Shown: positions 5,545-11,520 of the stretch, piece after piece | Layout: every line of letters begins with the position of its first letter | Position numbering within the stretch: the stretch's first letter is position 1 | Source of the DNA: Irpex lacteus | Taxonomy: Eukaryota > Basidiomycota > Agaricomycetes > Polyporales > Irpicaceae | NCBI GenBank assembly: GCA_001986395.2 | Contig: MQVO02000285.1 | Coordinates: 1 to 11,545 of the forward strand | Reading direction: 5' to 3' | DNA length: 11,545 nt | Translations under genes and position numbers: made by a program | The notes under the pieces: generated by a model | Told to the model about the DNA's origin: nothing | Databases searched by the model: none | What the model saw: the letters and a program-made list of their open reading frames with translations, nothing else

Positions 5545-5751
5545 TTAGTTTTACTTTTTTTATCCAGGAAGAAAATAGGTGAAAAAATTATCAATGGAAT
5601 TGTTAAAGGAGCTGGTGTTGTAGGTGCTGGAGCTGCAGTTGAACAAAGTATACGTGGGAGAAGAAATGATAATGCTAGTAATAATAATGGTAATAGCGGG
5701 AACAGTGGTGGAAATATTGGAGGTAACAGTGGTGTAAATAATGGAGGGTAA
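5545..5751 (+). CDS. Unassigned small Gly/Asn-rich protein, 68 codons
   Basis: The frame opens after TAG (5542-5544) and ends with TAA at 5749-5751. It has three parts: a hydrophobic start (LVLLFL) and basic SRKK; a Gly/Ala-rich helix KGAGVVGAGAAV that could cross or lie in a membrane; then RGRR and a low-complexity tail of Asn, Ser and Gly (NASNNNGNSGNSGG, GGNSGVNNGG). No ATG is present; TTG or ATA (5575) could start it, or it may be the end of a longer exon. The codon choice is third-position T/A-rich as in cox1. I do not know the family. The Gly-rich segment recalls ATP synthase subunit 9, but none of the RNP-loop residues of that protein are present, so I reject that name. Confidence 0.5.
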   Translation, partial: LVLLFLSRKKIGEKIINGIVKGAGVVGAGAAVEQSIRGRRNDNASNNNGNSGNSGGNIGGNSGVNNGG

Positions 5752-5830
5752 CAGAGGCTCCATAAAATAATTCTCTTATTTTATTTTATATTTTAATTAT
5801 ATATCTAATTATTTTTTAATTTAACTCATT

Positions 5831-5965
5831 GTGATTATTGAACTGATGCTTCTTTCTGTAACCATTCTAGTTCTAGTTATGGCTTATAATGATAACGATA
5901 CAATTGGACAAATTTATTCAATTATTATTATTATTGCTACTGCAGGAGCTGAAAGTGCTATAGGA
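5831..5965 (+). pseudogene. nad4L: nad4L core fragment (NADH dehydrogenase subunit 4L)
   Basis: Subunit 4L is a small three-helix subunit of complex I. The frame reads IIELMLLSVTILVLVMAYND then NDTIGQIYSIIIIIATAGAE and SAIG. This matches the conserved I-E-L-M-L-L-x-V helix, the D-D-x-x-G-Q loop and the third-helix signature A-G-A-E-S-A-I-G with its membrane glutamates. GTG at 5831 is the first possible start but lies inside the normal gene, so the first 20 or so residues are missing. After AIG at 5965 the expected L-x-x-L-V-x-x-Y-R tail is replaced by unrelated sequence that leads into a large hairpin. In many fungi nad4L adjoins nad5 on the same strand; here the nearby nad5 piece is on the opposite strand, so the pair has been broken up. 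Confidence 0.82.
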
Positions 5966-5993
5966 CCCCATTTTCATTTATTAATTAGGCATA

Positions 5994-6060
5994 ACCCCAT
6001 AATCTCTATAATTAGGCCATTCATGACACTGTCATGAGTATTTTCGGCATTATGAGGGGT
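5994..6060. repeat. Large imperfect hairpin after nad4L
   Basis: Outer arms ACCCCATAAT (5994-6003) and ATTATGAGGGGT (6049-6060) pair apart from a two-base bulge; the inner part is the perfect 17-base palindrome TCATGACACTGTCATGA (6021-6037). It directly follows the point where nad4L similarity stops. Confidence 0.6.
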
Positions 6061-6216
6061 AAGTTGTAAATGAATAGGATATTTCCCACTATAAATATTA
6101 AAATGCAACCCGTTTCTCTGCAATGAGCCATCTGACCCTTGATTTATCTACCTCTTCCGTCTCCATTTACCCACTTTTAATTAAAACTAAACTTAATTGA
6201 TGGGGAGTATTGATGA
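6061..6216. other. Short region of unclear content
   Basis: Several short frames exist on both strands; for example, one on the minus strand near 6105-6175 starts METEEVDKSRVRW and is 23 codons long. None matches a known family, and I make no call. Confidence 0.35.
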
Positions 6217-7142
6217 TTAAATTGCAGTAGTTCGTTGACTAATCCATACTTGTACTGTTAGAGCACCCTTCTTATTAGCAGTAGTACATTGTCCTGTTTC
6301 AATAGTGTTCGGAGTACTGTTCTTAAATGATCCGATTAGTGATACAAGCCCTAGCATGATGTATAGAGCGTATGATGTAATAACACTGTGTCGTAAGCAG
6401 CTACAGATCGACCTGTTCCTGTTAGAACTGTACTTAGACCGTATGGTCCAGCTAGTTCGATAACTCCTCGGTCAAGAACCTTAGAGATAACAAGTCCAAC
6501 TCGTAGTGAAGCACTGATAATGAAACCGTTGAATAGTGCGTCCCAGTACCACTTTGCGTTAAGGAATGAGTATACAGCATATCCAATAGGTCCGTTTGTT
6601 AGACCAATTGTGAATGCAGGTACCACATGGTATAGATATAGTGCTAGACCAGCACCGAATAGGCTACCAATAGCAGGTAGTAGCTTCATTAGTAGAGGTA
6701 GTCCGAATTCAGCTTCAATCAGTGTAATGTGGTTAGGGTGTTGGTATAGAGCAGTTGATAGGAAATCTGTACCTACTCCACATACATGTCCTTTGCAATG
6801 TAACCAAATACAATTGACATGATTGATAGAATTACCAGAGGAATTACAATGATCATAGTGCTTCGTGAGCATGTAGATAGTAACCCTTAGGGGCATTAGG
6901 TGTTGTAAAGAATGTTAGTGATACTAGTCGGAATGAATAGAAGGCTGTGAATACAGCTGAAATTGTTCCCAGCCAGTATGCCATTGTACCAGATACTTCG
7001 TATTGTCCTAGAGCTACTTCAAGGATTAGATCCTTACTGTAGAACCCTGTCATAAATGGTAGAGCCATTAGAGATAGAGATCCGATAAGGATAGCTGTGT
7101 AGGTAAATGGTAGGAAGTTAACCAGACCTCCTAGAAGATTAT
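6217..7142 (-). pseudogene. nad5: nad5 fragment B, C-terminal half, with three one-base deficits
   Basis: On the minus strand this encodes, in order, [11 protein letters not shown] (from about 7128), [140 protein letters not shown] and YALYIMLGLVSL. This is a near-continuous match to the C-terminal half of nad5, including the H-x-x-E loop and the K-W-Y-x-D-x-x-x-N motif. Three single-base losses break the frame near 6856, 6779 and 6386. The last in-frame stop is TAA at 6217-6219, after a tail (TANKKGALTVQVW) that I cannot match to nad5. The 5' limit near 7142 may be an exon edge. Its codons (CTA, GGA, GTA, AGT) differ from the T-ending codons of the cox1 piece. Confidence 0.9.
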
Positions 7143-7332
7143 CTGAGTATTAAGACAATCCACTTAGAATCTAAGAGGTCGTGGTTGGAGGATAATCAGT
7201 CTTCTATCTTAAATATAGTCTCATCAAATACTTGTAAAGCTAAAGGGGATTGGAACCTTAAGATATGAAGGGAATAATACGATATATTTGTATAGTAATA
7301 AAGTTTACTAGAATGAGGAATCTCCGATAAAA
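7143..7332. other. Possible intron remnant upstream of nad5 fragment B
   Basis: Sequence changes abruptly at the nad5 edge. On the plus strand CTTAAATATAGTCTC (7208-7222) resembles the group I intron S element (AAGATATAGTCC), and CTTAGAATCTAAG (7155-7167) is a short hairpin. The matching R element is not convincing, and the S-like motif is on the strand opposite to nad5, so intron identity is uncertain. Confidence 0.3.
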
Positions 7333-7362
7333 GCAAATAAAGACAATCAATACTTTTTTAAT
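7333..7362. repeat. Direct repeat bounding a 0.7-kb segment, left copy
   Basis: GCAAATAAAGACAATCAATA followed by CTTTTTTAAT; the right copy at 8016-8046 differs by a single extra T. The pair brackets the two unassigned minus-strand frames at 7429-7701 and 7740-8033. Confidence 0.8.
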
Positions 7363-7428
7363 TTAGGGGGGAGTGTCAAGACGAGTACCATTTGCATCAA
7401 TCCGAATATAATATATTTGTACTTTTAT

Positions 7429-7701
7429 CTATATAATCGGCAGGGTATTCTCTATCAAGAATGTATTATGTATTATTTTAGCTATATTTTTATATTCTTC
7501 GAGTTTATAGATATATTATATAATACTAGAACACAACGCCCATTTTCATGTAAGATGTTGGAATGTATTTATAATTCTTTCTACGTATGCATCAGATATA
7601 TTATTATGTCTATGTATAACAGTAAAATCTTGTTTTTCATTTTCAATAACTCTTTGTATAATTTCTAGATAACAGATAAAAGTATAGAATGGTTTATAAA
7701 T
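7429..7701 (-). pseudogene. Unassigned reading frame with one internal stop
   Basis: I do not recognise this protein. The minus-strand frame opens after TAG (7702-7704) and reads ICYLEIIQRVIENEKQDFTV, IHRHNNISDAYVERIINTFQ and HLTWKWALCSSII, stops at TAA (7516-7518), then continues in the same frame as YIYKLEEYKNIAKIIHNTFL and IENTLPII to TAG at 7429-7431. One TGA (7546-7548), read as Trp, lies inside. The balanced charge and the persistence of a protein-like sequence beyond the stop suggest a once-longer protein of about 90 residues interrupted by a nonsense change. It lies inside the segment bracketed by direct repeats, so it may be mobile cargo. Confidence 0.4.
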
Positions 7702-7705
7702 CTAT

Positions 7706-7718
7706 CCAAAAAACTAGG
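7706..7718. repeat. Short remnant of the palindromic element
   Basis: CCAAAAAACTAGG equals the left arm of the element including the G that begins its GAA bulge. It lies between the two unassigned minus-strand frames. Confidence 0.5.
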
Positions 7719-7739
7719 CTCTTTGTTGGAAGTACTTTT

Positions 7740-8033
7740 TTAATTTATCCTTTTTATTACCTTAACTTCTATTAAATTACTGTTATTTGATAGAAGAATA
7801 ACTAATTCTAAACCCAATAATATTAATTCCTCATTAGAGAGATATAGATTGTTTTCACTACGGTACTCTAAAAATTTACATTCATTACTTATTACTCCAC
7901 TTTCTAAATCTTTATTATACTTTTCTATACATACCAGTTCACTGCTGAGTACTACCAACAACACTTCTAACACATGCACTAGAAATACTTTACTGAGACT
8001 GAGATTTTTGTTGATGCAAATAAAGACAATCAA
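7740..8033 (-). CDS. Unassigned reading frame, 97 codons
   Basis: This is the longest uninterrupted non-respiratory frame on this strand here. It starts at ATG (8031-8033) within the right direct repeat, has a hydrophobic stretch (KVFLVHVLEVLLVVLSSELV) that could be a membrane helix or signal anchor, then a charged middle (CIEKYNKDLESGV, LEYRSENNLYLSNEE) and a Leu-rich end. I do not know its family. The segment LSNEELILLGLE resembles LTEEEFKILEGI of the frame at 2188-2418. Because the start codon lies in the repeat, the first residues may have been supplied by the repeat rather than the original gene. Confidence 0.35.
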   Translation of the reverse strand: MIVFICINKNLSLSKVFLVHVLEVLLVVLSSELVCIEKYNKDLESGVISNECKFLEYRSENNLYLSNEELILLGLELVILLSNNSNLIEVKVIKRIN

Positions 8034-8046
8034 TACTTTTTTTAAT
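8016..8046. repeat. Direct repeat bounding a 0.7-kb segment, right copy
   Basis: Same as 7333-7362 with one more T in the T-run. It is followed directly by another repeat (8047-8071) shared with the end of the window. Confidence 0.8.
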
Positions 8047-8071
8047 CTACTTAAAATAAAATTAAATAAAT
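8047..8071. repeat. 25-base repeat shared with the window end
   Basis: CTACTTAAAATAAAATTAAA plus TAAAT is identical to 11521-11545, the last 25 bases of the window. Whether the match continues beyond the window cannot be seen. Confidence 0.7.
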
Positions 8072-8192
8072 TACACAGTCACAGGAGAGTAAATAATATG
8101 TATTATTATTAAATAATTGGAGTCCTCAACATAAAAGAAGTAAAAAGCTTACACTTTCATATAAAAAATATAAATCACAACTTACTATTATT

Positions 8193-8216
8193 TTGGTACT
8201 GGCGGCATCCGGCTAA
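8193..8216. repeat. Small GC-rich tag
   Basis: TTTTGGTACTGGCGGCATCC shares TTTTGGTACTG with the sequence just before the tRNA-like gene at 1991, and GGCGGCATC with the GC hairpin at 3855-3880. It looks like debris of such elements. Confidence 0.35.
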
Positions 8217-8322
8217 GAGTATTCCTTATAAATTAAGTTGCTAAAGATGATACGGCTAACAAATAGAATATACCTAAATTAAAATCATAAAGAAAAGATA
8301 AATATAAAATAAATATAATTTT

Positions 8323-8469
8323 GATAAAGGTAGAAATAGAGTTAGAATATACACAAACAGTTATTCTAAATCAGATGTAGAAAGTTTAGCTTTAGCTATT
8401 AATACTAAACTAAATATATATACTGGTGTTTTATTGGATAGAAAAGATCAATGGTTTTTAACTAAATAA
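8323..8469 (+). pseudogene. LAGLIDADG homing endonuclease, C-terminal tail
   Basis: LAGLIDADG endonucleases are encoded in mobile group I introns and cut intron-less target sites. The frame reads DKGRNRVRIYTNSYSKSDVE, SLALAINTKLNIYTGVL and LDRKDQWFLTK, ending at TAA (8467-8469). This is the typical closing part of the family: a beta strand with R-I-x-T-N-S-(F/Y), a helix beginning S/T-K-x-D/E-V-E, then the strand with R-K-x-Q-W-x-L. The LAGLIDADG motifs themselves are absent because the N-terminal portion is missing. No other part of the enzyme or its intron was seen upstream. The last bases (GGTTTTTAACTAAATAAAAG) recur at 9111-9131 as an isolated scrap. Confidence 0.75.
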
Positions 8470-8529
8470 AAGAATTAACCCTTCCCCCCAAATTAAATTT
8501 ATTACTTATTTGAACTCTTACAAAACTAA

Positions 8530-8724
8530 TCAATTGTGTATAATGAAAGAATAAAAAGATATTGAATTTATTCATTTTTATTATTTTTTCTCTTAGTCAA
8601 TTTCTCGCATCACGAGATCATTGCTTTCTATAACCACCGAATCCAAGGGTTATACAACTTTTATAGTTTCGCTAGTAATCTAAATAGTCTTAGAGTAGTT
8701 TTTATGTTTTTTCAGTTCTCTTAA
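8530..8724 (+). pseudogene. Group II intron maturase, domain X fragment
   Basis: Group II intron proteins combine a reverse transcriptase with domain X (maturase), which helps the intron fold and splice. The frame reads SHHEIIAFYNHRIQGLYNFY then SFASNLNSLRVVFMFFQFS and stops at TAA (8722-8724). It matches the domain X core H-x-x-I-I-x-x-Y-N-x-R-I-R-G-L-x-N-Y-Y-x-F-x-x-N, which normally continues F-S-C-A-x-T-L-A. A TGA at 8563-8565 would be Trp. The reverse transcriptase part is missing, and the expected tail after FQFS is replaced by a stop. No domain V or VI could be identified downstream. A possible continuation (RYKVRNSK, HIKKFGEKY) lies on the opposite strand at 8845-8949. Confidence 0.7.
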
Positions 8725-8844
8725 AGAAAAAGTAAACAAAAGAATGTGTATTCTATAATGTAACTCCCCTCTCCTGAAATAAATTATAAGATAGGGAGAC
8801 CCAAATTTAATTTATTTTTAGTTATAAGAGCTAAACTACTACAC

Positions 8845-8949
8845 TTACACTGTCAAACTGCACATTATATTACTGTGAATATACTTTTCCCCAAACTTTT
8901 TTATATGTTTGAGTAGTAGAAGCTTACTATTCCTTACTTTATATCTCAT
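8845..8949 (-). pseudogene. Possible inverted piece of a maturase tail, 34 codons
   Basis: Minus-strand ATG at 8949 opens MRYKVRNSKLLLLKHIKKFG then EKYIHSNIMCSLTV. In group II maturases the residues after F-S-C-A are often (K)-Y-K-L-R-x-x-x-K-x-F-K-K-F-G-K, and this frame has both RYKVR and KKFGE. Being on the strand opposite to the domain X fragment, it would require an inversion. The match is short and could be chance. Confidence 0.25.
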
Positions 8950-9110
8950 TTTTATTACCATACCTAATCATAACTTAACATTATGAAGTTTATAACAAGT
9001 TAATATCTCTGTTAAATATCTGTTAAGATTGTAATTGTAGGGTATACTTTGTAGAAATATAACTACTCCAATACTGTGTTAGTGTTACATACAGTAAACA
9101 GTTCCCCCCC
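8950..9110. other. Spacer, nothing recognised
   Basis: A/T-rich with one C8 run near 9104-9111 (TTCCCCCCCCGG-like); no conserved protein or RNA was seen. Confidence 0.5.
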
Positions 9111-9137
9111 GGTTTTTAACTAAAATAAAAGAATTAA
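9111..9137. repeat. Scrap of the LAGLIDADG gene tail
   Basis: GGTTTTTAACTAAAATAAAAG followed by AATTA repeats the last codons and stop of the endonuclease tail at 8454-8476, with one extra A in an A-run. Confidence 0.6.
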
Positions 9138-9160
9138 TATAATAGTTTATTATTATTGAT

Positions 9161-9323
9161 TTATTGATTATAGTCTCCAGCAAGAAGAGTACCAAATACA
9201 CCCACACTACTAATTGCTAATGTAGAATGAATCCATAGTTGTGGTCTACGATGGTTACCCAGGTGCAAATGAAATTACACATCAACAAAGAAGAGCAGAA
9301 ACAAGAGAGATAAACCACTCAAT
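9161..9323 (-). pseudogene. nad1: nad1 internal fragment (NADH dehydrogenase subunit 1) with two one-base deficits
   Basis: Subunit 1 forms part of the quinone-binding chamber of complex I. On the minus strand the first frame reads SLVSALLCWCVISFAPG (TGA as Trp), the second TIVDHNYGFILH, and the third LAISSVGVFGTLLAG. Together they match the nad1 region with a W-x-V-I-P/S-F helix, a loop ending D-x-N-x-G, and the signature L-x-x-L-A-I-S-S-(L/V)-G-V-(Y/F)-G-x-L-x-A-G. The frame changes fall at about 9257-9260 (after CCT GGG, one G short) and 9218-9221 (after CAT, one T short); each is followed at once by a stop in the unshifted frame. After LLAG the expected W-S-x-N-S-K-Y is replaced by DYNQ and TAA (9161-9163), which may be an exon edge. 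Only about 45 codons remain. Confidence 0.72.
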
Positions 9324-9341
9324 TTAATTAAAATAAAGCTT

Positions 9342-9389
9342 CCCCAAAAAACTAGGAATTATAATTAATTCTAACTAGTTTTTGTGGGG
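9342..9389. repeat. Palindromic mobile element, full copy 3
   Basis: Same arms and GAA bulge as copies 1 and 2; the differences are TTATAATT for TTAGAATT in the centre and one T-to-G change in the right T-run (TTTTTGTGGGG). It lies between the nad1 and cox1 pieces. Confidence 0.85.
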
Positions 9390-9490
9390 TCTGGGTAAAT
9401 TGAACTAAAGCTATAAAAGCTAAAATAATATCCAGAGGATATGGGCAAAGCAAATGTTTCTTTAACAATACGACTACTGCTTCTACTCCC

Positions 9491-9528
9491 CTATAACTCT
9501 CAGTATTCTTGTAAGAGGATAGTTATAG
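9491..9528. repeat. Hairpin just upstream of the cox1 piece
   Basis: CTATAACT pairs perfectly with AGTTATAG, 22 bases apart, ending 12 bases before the cox1 similarity begins. It could be a terminal (P9-like) helix of a group I intron, but no core motifs were confirmed. Confidence 0.4.
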
Positions 9529-9540
9529 TAATAATCAATA

Positions 9541-9870
<330 letters not shown>

Positions 9871-9885
<15 letters not shown>

Positions 9886-10098
9886 AAAAGATACATTGAA
9901 CATTTTATTTACTTGGAGCAAGATAAACCTGTTTTAGGGAGATATACTTTCAAGTTAAACTCAGTTGACGAAAGTGCAAATTTAATTAACGCAAAGGTTT
10001 AAAAAACTTTTATGAAAGTGGAGGTTACTAATGTCGACACTAAAGAGGTTACAATATATTTTTCTATTGGTGCTGCTTCTAATATCTCCAAAGTTTAG
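9871..10098 (+). pseudogene. NUMOD1-type C-terminal part of a homing endonuclease, fused in frame to cox1
   Basis: NUMOD1 is a short helix-turn-helix-like DNA-binding repeat at the C-terminus of many GIY-YIG and other homing endonucleases. From 9874 the frame reads LDIDKRYIEHFIYLEQDKP then VLGRYTFKL, the second half of such a repeat ending in G-R-Y-x-F-K-L. A linker (SVDESANLINAKV) leads to TAA at 10000-10002; in the same frame it continues KTFMKVEVTNVDTKEVTIYF then SIGAASNISKV to TAG (10096-10098). That is the first half of a second NUMOD1 (V-E-V-T-x-x-x-T-K-E-V-T-x-Y-x-S-I-x-A-A). The TAA sits where related proteins often have Gln, so CAA to TAA is the likely change. The catalytic domain is absent. 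LDID is shared with the cox1 end GLDID. Confidence 0.75.
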
Positions 10099-10102
10099 TT
10101 AA

Positions 10103-10220
10103 AAGTGGGTATTATTTGTGTCTAACAATAAACTATACTGACAAATAACCATAGTATATATTAACTCGAGGATAAAGTTGTGATTCGTTTATTTGTATAC
10201 AAATTATTAAATAAAAAAAA
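10103..10220. other. Short spacer
   Basis: A/T-rich with the run of twelve A's before the following palindrome; nothing coding recognised. Confidence 0.5.
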
Positions 10221-10242
10221 AAAAGGATAAGCTTATCCTTTT
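10221..10242. repeat. Perfect 22-base palindrome
   Basis: AAAAGGATAAGC and GCTTATCCTTTT are perfect reverse complements without a loop, preceded by an A-run. It could act as a processing or termination hairpin for the cox1/NUMOD1 transcript; the function is not shown. Confidence 0.6.
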
Positions 10243-10245
10243 GAT

Positions 10246-10386
10246 ATGGAAGAGAAATTAAGTTTAAAAACATCCTTATATAATCCAAAAAGGTTTAATC
10301 GAATTAACTGTCAAAAACAAATTGGGCTTACATTAACCAATTTAAAAAACACACTTTATCCTTTTTATTTTAACTTTTATTTTTAG
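10246..10386 (+). CDS. Short unassigned reading frame, 46 codons
   Basis: ATG at 10246 opens MEEKLSLKTSLYNPKRFNRI then NCQKQIGLTLTNLKNTL and an aromatic end to TAG at 10384-10386. It is Lys/Asn/Leu-rich, as expected for A/T-biased DNA, so chance cannot be excluded, but the ATG lies four bases after a hairpin. No family is recognised. Confidence 0.25.
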   Translation: MEEKLSLKTSLYNPKRFNRINCQKQIGLTLTNLKNTLYPFYFNFYF

Positions 10387-10404
10387 GGGAGGGAGAATCT
10401 TTAA

Positions 10405-10581
10405 ATTTATTTCAATGGAGGAGAGGATTATGGGAGCTATAAAATGTATTTCTTTGTGTATTTAAAAGCAGCGTATGATATAAATCTATATGTTCGAGGT
10501 GGCTCTGTAGCAAACTATTATAAAATGTATAAAACATCCGAGGGTTGAGGTTTATTTTATAGTAAGGATGTACGAATTTAA
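10405..10581 (+). CDS. Unassigned reading frame using TGA as Trp
   Basis: After TAA (10402-10404) the frame reads IYFNGGEDYGSYKMYFFVYL, KAAYDINLYVRGGSVANYY and KMYKTSEGWGLFYSKDVRI to TAA at 10579-10581. The TGA at 10546-10548 falls in SEGWG, where Trp fits well. The amino-acid mix (Gly, Tyr, Lys, Ser, Asp) is that of a folded protein rather than translated A/T spacer. No ATG is present near the start; ATG at 10453 would leave a 42-residue product. It begins right after the AGGGGAGGGAGAATC repeat (also at 3329), which may have been joined to it by recombination. Unknown family; candidates are intron- or plasmid-encoded proteins, but I have no motif to choose between them. Confidence 0.45.
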
Positions 10582-10632
10582 TGTAATACATTAACTAGTT
10601 ATAAGGGGATAATTGTCTATAATAAACTAATT

Positions 10633-11053
10633 ATGGTTATTGAACAGAAAGTTAATGATGGTATATGTGACGTCGTGCCTCATCGTAACATCTTGCTCGT
10701 CATAGTTAAGGGGGAAACTCAAAGATTTAGCTTGTCAAGGGCAAGGTTTTAAGGTGTTTGTAAACGCAAATGCTAAGCGTTATTTTAGCACAACTCGAAC
10801 AGTACTTAATGATGAAAGTGTGGATAGAGGGATTGATCAGACAATAGGTCAATTGGATGGTCATCTTTATGATACCACTGATAAGCTTCTCCGTGATAAA
10901 TTTTATTTTAAAAGATTTTGGATTTATTACCGGATTTCCTGTACTTGTGATTTAGTCATTAATCCTTTTTGTATTATTATTAAAAAAGGGGGGGGTTTTA
11001 CCTTAAATTTTGAGTTGAATGGTGGGTTGCAGCAAGAAATAATAAGGGGGTAA
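10633..11053 (+). pseudogene. Unassigned protein with a frameshift in a G-run
   Basis: ATG at 10633 opens MVIEQKVNDGICDVVPHRNI then LLVIVKG, reaching a five-G run at 10710-10714. The frame ends at TAA 10750-10752, but moving by one base at the G-run gives a second frame reading KLKDLACQGQGFKVFVNANA, KRYFSTTRTVLNDESVDRGI and DQTIGQLDGHLYDTTDKLL, open to TAA at 11051-11053. The second part is clearly protein-like and richer in G/C than its flanks. Near 10915 another frame reads DFGFITGFPVLVI and SLILFVLLLKKGG, a possible membrane helix, so a second shift may exist. I do not recognise the family. ATG at 10754 exists only as alternative start GTG, so I favour the longer merged reading. Confidence 0.45.
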
Positions 11054-11059
11054 ACAAAT

Positions 11060-11136
11060 TTATCTCAACTTAGATTGTTCCATTTTGTTCCATTCTTAAA
11101 AGAGATTATTAGAATAAGTTTTTGTTATTATTTAAA
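11060..11136. other. Spacer with a short tandem repeat
   Basis: TTGTTCCATTTTGTTCCATT at 11077-11096 is a tandem pair of TTGTTCCATT; nothing else recognised. Confidence 0.45.
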
Positions 11137-11213
11137 CCCAAAAAACTAGGGTCGCGGTAGAAATAATCCCAAAAAAAACTAGTTAGAATTATTTATAATA
11201 CCTAGTTTTGGGA
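11137..11213. repeat. Nested palindromic elements
   Basis: The outer arms CCCAAAAAACTAGG (11137-11150) and CCTAGTTTTGGG (11201-11212) belong together, and between them sits another element arm, CCCAAAAAAAACTAGTTAGAA (11168-11188, first 20 bases typed as CCCAAAAAAAACTAGTTAGA). The spacer also contains the GC-rich GGGTCGCGG. This arrangement suggests that one element inserted into another or recombined with it. Confidence 0.65.
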
Positions 11214-11520
11214 TTTGGGGGATGGAAGGAGGGTAGTGACTATTAAAATAAACTAACTGACCTTTTGACAAAGTACACTTAGAGTAAAGAAAGTTTATTT
11301 TAATTATATTTAATCAACTACAATTCAAATATTATAAAGTAATTAAAATAATATTTTGTATCAATCTTAAAAATAATGCTTATAAAATAATATTATTATT
11401 AGATTAAAGATTAGTAATCATGGGGTTACTCCCTTAAGGACTAAGATTGTACTGTCTATTGTAAGAGATAGATTAAATTTATTTAAAGTTACTTAGTTAA
11501 TACTTTATTTTGGGGACCCT
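11214..11520. other. Terminal spacer
   Basis: A/T-rich sequence with the purine tract GGGGGATGGAAGGAGGG (11217-11233). No tRNA or coding sequence was recognised. Confidence 0.5.

Noticed and set aside
5560..5763. 67-codon minus-strand frame rich in Thr, Ile and Ser
   Set aside because: It is the antisense of the Gly/Asn-rich frame and looks like translated low-complexity sequence.
6520..6822. 100-codon plus-strand frame with ATG
   Set aside because: It is the antisense shadow of the conserved nad5 B sequence.
7143..7332. Group I intron core for nad5
   Set aside because: An S-like motif exists only on the wrong strand and no R partner was found, so I kept it only as a low-confidence note.
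7417..7668. 83-codon plus-strand frame
   Set aside because: Antisense to the protein-like frame 7429-7701; Tyr/Phe/Ile-rich composition expected from A/T-rich DNA.
7849..8112. 87-codon plus-strand frame
   Set aside because: Antisense to the slightly better minus-strand frame at 7740-8033; Ser/Asn/Thr-rich low complexity with no motif. I cannot fully exclude it.
9163..9182. GATTATAGTCTCC as a second group I intron S element
   Set aside because: It is the antisense of the nad1 codons for L-A-G-D-Y-N and needs no other explanation.
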